Source of the DNA: Fremontodendron californicum
Lineage: Eukaryota; Streptophyta; Magnoliopsida; Malvales; Malvaceae
DNA length: 64,000 bases
Assembly (NCBI GenBank): GCA_030761205.1
Contig: JAULJL010000005.1
Coordinates: 5,791,501 to 5,855,500 of the forward strand
Reading direction: 5' to 3'
Under the pieces are notes generated by a model that saw nothing but the letters and a program-made list of their open reading frames with translations, searched no databases and had not been told where the DNA came from. The translations under genes were made by a program, and so were the position numbers. Positions 57,050-64,000 of this stretch are shown here, piece after piece (positions within the stretch are counted from its first letter, which is position 1; the number at the start of each line of letters is the position of its first letter).

Positions 57050-58290
57050 TCTGATTTTCTTCCAATTGCCTTCAGATTAAAGAAGAACATATAATGCATA
57101 CTTAGAATCCCAAATTGAGGTAATAAAAGTTGTTGTAACATCTATTCTAAGCATTAAGATGCATAAAAAATTTGACCTTCAACTATATTTATGAGAAGCA
57201 TGAAGCAATTTGGCAAAAGGAGCAGAAATAGATAGGTGAACAATAATAAGCATTCTGAGGAGAAAAGTTATCATCTGATATCAAGTTTGATGATCATGTC
57301 AATCAAAAATTTATTGCCAATACTAAGATTTTAAAACCACAAATAATCCAGTATTACCCAGAAGATCAAAATTTATTTTTATCTTATACCAATGACATCT
57401 ACTGGTAATTACTTATAAAAGACCCATGGTCTGAAGAAGCTAGATGAAAAGGAAGTATAAAACTTTTTATAAAGTTGCCAAAATGTTCCAAAATTAAGAT
57501 TTATATCAATTAGTATGAGAAGAAAAAGATGAAAAAATGGAAACATAAAGTTGAAGAAAAGTATAAGCATCAATTCTTGATGTTTCATATTCAAATTCCA
57601 TAGTTGCTTTTTTTAGGAATAAAGAAAAACAAAGAGTAGTAAACCAGAAGAGAGGGATCAAATGACCCACTATAGTGGCACTAAGAATTGCAGAGAACCC
57701 ATTTATGGAACAATTTAAAAACAACTAAAAATGCAATGAAAACTACATATTGAATTGACAAAAGCACTCAATTTGAAGCTCTGAAAGAATCCCATTAAGG
57801 AAAAAGAAAAAGGAAGAAAACAATGAAGGGAAGAAAAGAGATGAGCTAGGCTTGTTTTCTATGTGATAATAATTACAACTATATGTTTAGTTTTCAAGGA
57901 AAAAGAGATTAAAACAATTACTTTTCTTGGTTTTTGCTGCCATGGCATATATAAAATGTAGAAACATTAATATAATATAATGTAAACAGCAGATCATGCT
58001 AAGTCAAATGATACATTTCTATAAGATTCTAAGGAAAGAGAAAATATTGCAATGGCTGGTTTTCTTCTTCAATATTTTCTCAGCTAAAAGGCAGAACATT
58101 AAAGAAAAAAAAATGCAAAACATCAAGCAGGAAGAAGGAAGAAAAGGAAACGTACAGAAAGAAAGAAAGAAAAAAAACCCAGAAGTCCAATGGCTTCTGT
58201 TCCTTAAAAAGAGACGCAGACAGAAAGAGAGAGAGAGACTGTTCAAAATGTGAAGTATCTGTTTGGAAAATGAAAGCAAGGACAAGGTGG
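57050..58290 (-). other. Leader region of the upstream hydrolase
   Basis: Likely leader with an intron whose acceptor is CTGAAG/GCAATT near 57070. Patches match the downstream gene's leader (TATAAGCAT, GCTGCCATGGCATATA, AGAGACTGTTCAAAATGTG), confirming common origin, but similarity is lower than in the copied block of intron 4. Confidence 0.55.
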
Positions 58291-58298
58291 TATTTATA
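58291..58298 (-). promoter_or_regulatory. TATA box of the upstream hydrolase
   Basis: Minus-strand TATAAATA in the same GGTATTTATA context as in the downstream gene. Confidence 0.65.
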
Positions 58299-58299
58299 A

Positions 58300-59143
58300 A
58301 AGATTTCTTCCAAGTTCCAACTTCCCTCAAAACTGTTTTTTTTTTTTTTTTTTTTTTCTTTCTTTCCATTTTGAGTTTGCATTAGAAAAGAAAAAATTGG
58401 GAAAAAAAGAGGGGAGAATTGAATTGAATTGAGAAAATTTGGAGATGTGACTGGAAAGCAATCAGCTTGAAAATAATGTATTTTTTGGCCTCATCATTTT
58501 TTTATAAGCCAAATCAGCATCATTAAATCTTTCAAAAGATTCTCTTTATTCAAGACAATTTTTTAATATTATCTTTTTTATTAATAATGTTTGTTTTCTC
58601 TTTCTTTTCATAAATTTAACAATAACAATCACAATATTTTAGTAAGAAAATTATCAAGCACTAGAATTTATTTATTTTTATCGTTGAAGAAAACTTAGCA
58701 AATACTATAAAGTAACAAAAACAAAAATACTTACTAATTGTTACATATATATATATATAACTCAAGCTAATAATAAGAATTAAAATTTGATTTAATAATA
58801 GAAGTTTACTAATGAGTGTCTTAAGATATTCTTTAAATTTATTATATATAATAATATTTTTATCAAATATATTAAAAATGATGAATAAAATTATCATTTT
58901 TTTATTTAATTATTATTATTATAAATAATATATTAATTAATATTTAAAATATTTTAAAATACCGGTTAATAAAATCCTTAACAATGTAGTTGATCCTTGT
59001 TAAAAGTTTGAAATTGAAGATTTAAATTTTTTTTCTTCGATCTTCTCATTTGTACTAAAAAATTAATTAAACATATGGTTAATTCTTGAATAAGAAAATA
59101 AAGTTTAATGATGAAAATGGGGCTGGCCAATTGTCTTACAATT

Positions 59144-59181
<38 letters not shown>

Positions 59182-60162
59182 CACAAATTAGTGACCAACA
59201 TGATGAACATAAAATAAAATTATTGGTAGGCCCATATATTTACATTTCAGAATGATTAAAATATGTTCTATAATTATCTTATTACATATTTTAGATTTTC
59301 TCCACGTCTTTTTCTTTCTTTTTTGCAGCTTTTGCTCTGCATATTATTTTGGATTAATTTAAAAAATATATCATCAATAATATAATAATTGTTAAATGAT
59401 ATAATGAGTAAAAATTATTTAAAAAAAATTAAAATCAAAATTTATTAGGAAAAAAATTATAAAAATAAAATTACCTTTGATTAAAAAAAAATTCCTCCAT
59501 TTTTCTCTTATTTTTAATTTATTTTTTTAATTAAAAATATAATTTTTTGAAAATATAATTTTTTAAATTTTAAAAACTAAATATTTAAATATTTTTATTT
59601 TTTAATTTACTTTTTTTAATTAAAAAATTTTAAATTTTAAATAATAAAAAATAAAATATTAAGTATTTTTAAAATTATTTTTTTAAAAATTTTAAAAATT
59701 AAATTTTTATTTTTAATTAAAAATTTAAAAATAATATTTTTTGAATGAGAGGATAAAGGAAAAATGAGATTTTTTTTTATTAAGGATAATTTTGTCTTTA
59801 TAATATTCTTCCTAACAATTATTAATTTTTTTTATTTCTCTTTTTCATATAACTCTTATTCATTTGATCATTTAACAAATATTTAATTATGGAGAGAATG
59901 TTTTTTAAATTTACCCTATTATACCCTATTACTTTTTAAATTTTTTTCTAAATAATCATACTTTTCTAAAAATATATTTAAAAAAATTTTATATGCAATA
60001 ATCACGTGATTCCTGATTTTATCTAAAGAAAAAGATTATATTGTTGTTTACTATTCCAACCTAATTTTTTTGGTCAAACAAAAAACAAATTTATCTAAGT
60101 TATTTACTATTCTGACCTTCTATCTCTTTCAAATGATATTATCGAATCATCAACCAAACAAA
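58300..60162. other. AT-rich intergenic DNA
   Basis: Upstream region of the hydrolase, then low-complexity AT-rich sequence with a T-tract at 58337-58358 and a TA microsatellite at 59146-59178. The inverted AAATTTTAAA-type words at 59560-59740 are too simple to define an element. No gene is supported. Confidence 0.5.
59146..59178. repeat. TA microsatellite
   Basis: Pure TA run of about 33 bp. Confidence 0.88.
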
Positions 60163-60602
60163 TAGTCCAAAGGTATTTTTATCACAATATAGCTAAAAAC
60201 AAATATTTATCAAAATATCATTATTTTTAGATTAATTTTCAAAATTCGCTTGTTTTAAAATTAGCTGGAAAATCGCTATTCCCCTTGATGATTTTTCAAT
60301 ATAAAATTTTCAAAAAACACCAAGAAAAATTGTCATAGGGGGTGGCGATTTCTCTTGATGTATTTTAAAAAAATTTCAGAATACACCAAGGGAAATCTTC
60401 ACCCCCCATAACGATTTCCCTTGGTCATAATATTTTTTTTTTGGTCGGTGACGATTTCCCAACCTCTATTTTTTTAAAAATTTTTATTAATTAATATATT
60501 TTAAATAAAAATTATATATTTTTAATTTTAAAAAATAAAATTTTAAATGACAAAATTAAAAAGATAACAATTTACAAAAAATTCAAAAATTATATTCTTA
60601 AT

Positions 60603-60749
60603 TAGGCCTACTCATGGGCCGGGCCGCGACCCGAAATTTTTCAACTTCCTTACCAAGGCCCAGTTCGCGGACCCTAATTTAATTATTTTAATATATAAAT
60701 AATGATCCGGGCCTGGCCGGACCGGCTGCCCGACCCATGAGCAGGTCTA
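60603..60749. mobile_element. TAGACC-family MITE, copy 3, nested in the fold-back element
   Basis: Ends TAGGCCTACTCATGGGCCGG and CCCGACCCATGAGCAGGTCTA (inverted). Flanks TTCTTAAT and TCCGTAAT match at 6 of 8. 147 bp, so internally deleted relative to other copies. Confidence 0.75.
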
Positions 60750-60976
60750 TCCGTAATGTCAATCGAATTCTTTCAACTTGTATTTGTAATAAATGGACCT
60801 CCGGGAGAAAGGCCAACCAAAGTGTCGTATTAGTCTGAGCTTGAACAAGTATTTTTGTAATTTTATTAAATAATAAAATTTAAATAAAAATTATATAATT
60901 TTTAATTTTAAAAAAATTAAATAATAAAATTAAAAAAATAACAATTTACAAAAAATTCAAAAATTATATTCGTAAT

Positions 60977-61207
60977 TAGATCTGCTCATAGGTCGGGCCG
61001 TGACCCGAAATTTTTTCAACTTCTTTGCCCAGGCCTAGTCCGAATTATTATTTATTAAATAAAAAATATTTTTTATTTAAATTTAATTATAAAATATATA
61101 AAAATATTTTTTTAATAGTGAAACGGGCTTTCGGGTCGGCACGACTCGAAATAGGCTTGGACAAGGAAAAAAATTTTGGGTCGCGGCCCGGCCCATGAAC
61201 AGGTCTA
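60977..61207. mobile_element. TAGACC-family MITE, copy 4, at the centre of a palindrome
   Basis: Ends TAGATCTGCTCATAGGTCGG and GGCCCATGAACAGGTCTA. The flanks are TTCGTAAT on the left and ATTACGAA on the right, i.e. inverse of each other, not a direct duplication. The MITE is therefore the core of a larger palindrome of about 60870-61310. Confidence 0.75.
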
Positions 61208-61751
61208 ATTACGAATATAATTTTTTAATTTTTGGTAAATTGTTTTTTTTTTAATTTTATAAAATTAAAAATTATATAATTTTTATTTAAATTTTATTAT
61301 TTTATAAAAATAAATAAATAAATAAAGGTTGAAAAATTATCACCATGGCTTGGGCAAGCAAATGTGGTATTGATACCATACATGGACCCGGCCCGGCCCA
61401 TGGACACTTCTACCACCATGGGATAAAAATTATATATAAAAATTATTAACTCTTTATTTTTTAAATTTATAAATTATATAATTTTTGTTTAAATTTTATT
61501 ATTTACTAAAATTAAAAGAATAAAAAAAAAAGTGAAAATTTACCTTAAGAAATCGCCACCGTGAGTGGCGATTTCTCAATGTAAAAAATTAAAAAATTTT
61601 AAAATTGTAGTTGGAAAATTGGCATGACCCATGGTAATTTTCCAATTGGTTAAAAAATAACGAATTTTAAAAAATAATTTGAAAACAGCATTATTTTGAT
61701 AAATAAATAAAAAAAATCAGCTATATTAAGATAAAAAAAACCTAATCCAAA

Positions 61752-62970
61752 CGTTTTCATTTTCATTAAATAAGAAAGTGACCTTTAAGCAAATTTAATA
61801 TATATGTATATATTGACACTTAATTTCTTCGTGATTATTTCATTCAATGGATAAACTAATTCTAATTAAAATCACCCTCACCACGATACAAATTAGATTT
61901 TGTTAATTTTCTTGATTTAACCATAAATTATGATGGACGGTTGTGATTAACATATTGAAATCACTTCTTATAATTATAAAATCAGGTTTATTTTAATTCG
62001 AAAAAACTATACGTCCTACTTTTTTTTTTTTTTTTAGTATTAGAATTTTACACATTCATTACGTGAATGAAAAAAATTAAATTTTAAAAAATAAATGTAA
62101 GAAAAATGGTTAATTTTTTAAGAAAATGATTAGATTTTTTAGAAGTAAATAGATTATTTTTTGTATAAAATTATTATATAAAATATTGAAATATATAATT
62201 ATCTTTATTTGATTTTTTAATTATTTTTTATTTTATTTTTATGTATTTTGATCAACTGAATTGATATCATTTAATTCGTAAAACTAACTCAATCAGACAT
62301 TTTATATATAAATATAGATTTCTTTTACTCTAATAAATAGTTTTTGATTGAGACCTTACACCATCCAATGCACCCTAAGCCAAATGAAAAATTAGTTGAG
62401 AAATCACACAAATGGTATATTAAAAATTGCTTATTTTCAATTTGTGTCAAGTGTTCAAAAAGAAAAGTTGTTAAGAGTTTTTGGGCATTACTCATGTTTT
62501 TAAGACCAATTAGTATATTTATTACAAATACACTGAGATTCACTTGTCTCAATTTGCATTACTTTTCAATTAGATTTTTCCTATGGAAAAAAAAATGTTT
62601 TAATTTTAACAAAACTACAAAAGTACCCATTTGAGAGGATAAATCATTCAAGGGTTTTTTTTTTAATAAAAAAAATAAAAAAAAGAATTGAAATTCGAGA
62701 AGATGATGAAGACTTTGATGAATTGTAAAGTCAACGAAAGTAAATCTAAAAAATTTAGAAGAGTAAAACTCTGAGAAGATGATGATGATTGTTGGATTAT
62801 GAAGCATTCTCATCATAAAATGAAAAGGAAAAAAAAAAAGTTGAATTTTACTGATCGCGGAACTTTCTGTTATAAAGATTTTCTGGCTTGCATACTCCGT
62901 ACACAACTGAACTTCGACATCAATTTCAAGGAGGTTTATATGTGATTTTTTTATTATATATGCATTTTAT
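61752..62970. other. AT-rich intergenic DNA
   Basis: No gene is supported. The overlapping frames at 62325-62906 on both strands are AT-rich and show no recognisable motif. Confidence 0.45.
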
Positions 62971-62974
62971 ACAC

Positions 62975-63345
62975 TGAAAAAAATCAAATCACATCAATCC
63001 ATTGAATCGATTCAATTATGAATCGAAAGTTATATTGAATTGATAAAAAAATAATTATATATATGTATATATATATATATATATTTGTTTTAGAAGATTT
63101 GAAATTTTAATTTTTTAATTTTATATTAAAGAGTATATTATTAAATTAAATACATATTTTATTAATTATTAATTATATTTAATATTTATTTAACATTAAA
63201 AAATTTTTGAACTAATCATACAAATGGAATATTAAAAATTATATTTAATATTTATTTAACATTGATTGAACCTGTCGATCTAATCAATTGAATCGAAAAA
63301 CGAAAATTTTATTAATTTGACCTCCAATCCGATTTTTTTTTTTTA
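62975..63345. repeat. Diverged copy of the CAATGTT/AACATTG MITE family
   Basis: Shares the ATTGAATCGATTCAATTATG, AGATTTGAAATTTTAATTTT, TATTAAAGA and CCAATCCGATTTTTT words with the copies at 34106 and 52967. A segment ATATTTAATATTTATTTAAC is duplicated inside (near 63175 and 63241). Ends are decayed. A TA run lies at 63057-63084. Confidence 0.55.
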
Positions 63346-63739
63346 ATCTTATAATAATCTCATAAATAAGTTATTTTAAAATTTAAAAAAGTCTTCCAAA
63401 ATAAATATCTTTAATTTTTAATGAAAAATCAAAAGTTAATTAAATAAAAGAGATAACCATTAACCAACATAATTTCTCTGTCCTTACGTGGGGAGAATGA
63501 GGAATTGACAAGCTTTGATTCCCTAGTTTTTTTTTTCTCACCTTCATCACAAGTCATTAAAAGGGGAAGCATTCAAGTAGAAGAAGAAGAAGTCATCTCT
63601 CCTATGTAGTTTTTTCGATGTGATTGCCAGATCAGACATTACTTACAACGGATGGAATTTGAGATTTGGGGAACGAAAAAAAGTCTGCCAATCTATTTGG
63701 ATTAATTCTTTACCTTGCATCGATTGGGATTTGTCAATT

Positions 63740-64000
63740 TAAGAATGGTAATGGATAGTACGGATTTGAATATTTAAAATTATTTGATTTATTTTTTACA
63801 AATTCGGATATTATAATTATTATTTGCAGCAGATTCGGAGTGGATGCAGATATGAAACTTCAAATATCTATTATCCAAATCCGCATTACTTATGCGGATA
63901 ACGGATTTGGATATCCGAATTCATTATCTATTTATTTGAATTTAAAATTAATTTTTGTTTGGTTTTATATTTTGATTTAATTTTTTTTATTTATTAAATT
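63740..64000. repeat. Dispersed repeat with GGATATCCG words, copy 2, cut by the window end
   Basis: ATTACTTATGCGGATAACGG is shared exactly with the copy at 18545-18890, as are the surrounding AAATTCGGATATTATAATTA and GCAGATATGAAACTTC-type words in diverged form. Confidence 0.65.

Larger units (their letters stand above)
60172..61742. mobile_element. 1.57-kb fold-back element, Mutator-like, with nested MITEs
   Basis: Starts GGTATTTTTATCAC and ends GATAAAAAAAACC, between TAGTCCAAA (60163-60171) and TAATCCAAA (61743-61751), 8 of 9 matching. The arms are inverted copies: for example ATATAGCT near 60186 with its inverse near 61718, and GGTGGCGATTTCTC near 60340 with the inverse region near 61550-61575. 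Two TAGACC-family MITEs lie inside (60603-60749 and 60977-61207), plus a direct duplication of the AT-rich arm segment (60500-60602 and 60870-60976). No coding capacity. Confidence 0.78.

Noticed and set aside
1..64000. CRISPR arrays, bacterial operons, phage or organelle segments
   Set aside because: No regularly spaced direct repeats, ribosome-binding sites or dense prokaryote-like coding were seen; the sequence is typical nuclear plant DNA.

Overview
The window is nuclear DNA of a flowering plant, most likely a dicot. It is very AT-rich, its genes have short exons and GT-AG introns, and it is packed with small transposons. The plasma-membrane syntaxin, the MYB5-type regulator and the barley-ExoI-type glucan hydrolases are plant-specific families. 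I cannot name the species from sequence alone.

Layout: 1-3.8 kb, AT-rich DNA; 3.95-5.3 kb (+), an R2R3-MYB of the MYB5/PH4 type; 5.4-20.6 kb, mostly repeats (a retroposed insert with a 13-bp target duplication, a 1.4-kb fold-back element, hAT-like MITEs, TA microsatellites, an orphan exon fragment at 17.1-17.3 kb); 21.1-27.2 kb (+), a ten-exon O-fucosyltransferase-family gene; 28.5-33.2 kb (-), a thirteen-exon SYP132-type syntaxin; 35.1-39.7 kb (-), a broken Ty1/copia retrotransposon with both LTRs, primer site, polypurine tract and 5-bp target duplication; 41.6-45.1 kb (+), a gene for a very lysine/glutamate-rich protein; 46.1-50.7 kb and 52.1-58.3 kb (-), two tandem nine-exon family-3 glycoside hydrolase genes; 58.3-64 kb, repeats including a second fold-back element.

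Exon joins were worked out by hand. In all five multi-exon genes with long coding regions, plus the MYB, reading frame and splice sites agree throughout, giving 312, 655, 304, 512, 636 and 642 residues. The genes do not form an operon-like system. Shared themes are wall and secretory functions (fucosyltransferase-like Golgi protein, plasma-membrane SNARE, wall glucan hydrolases), but I regard their proximity as chance.

The most notable structure is a family of 166-187-bp inverted-repeat elements that begin CTATGTT and sit between 8-bp target duplications. Nine complete copies and one remnant lie between 24.4 and 56.4 kb, and every one is inside a transcribed unit (CDS intron or predicted 5'-leader intron), none in the larger intergenic space. 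The second is the upstream glucan hydrolase gene, whose intron 4 carries about 760 bp copied from the promoter and leader of its downstream paralogue; that copied block begins exactly at the end of the truncated element. A third is a GC-AG intron kept at the same place in both paralogues, each hit independently by the element family.
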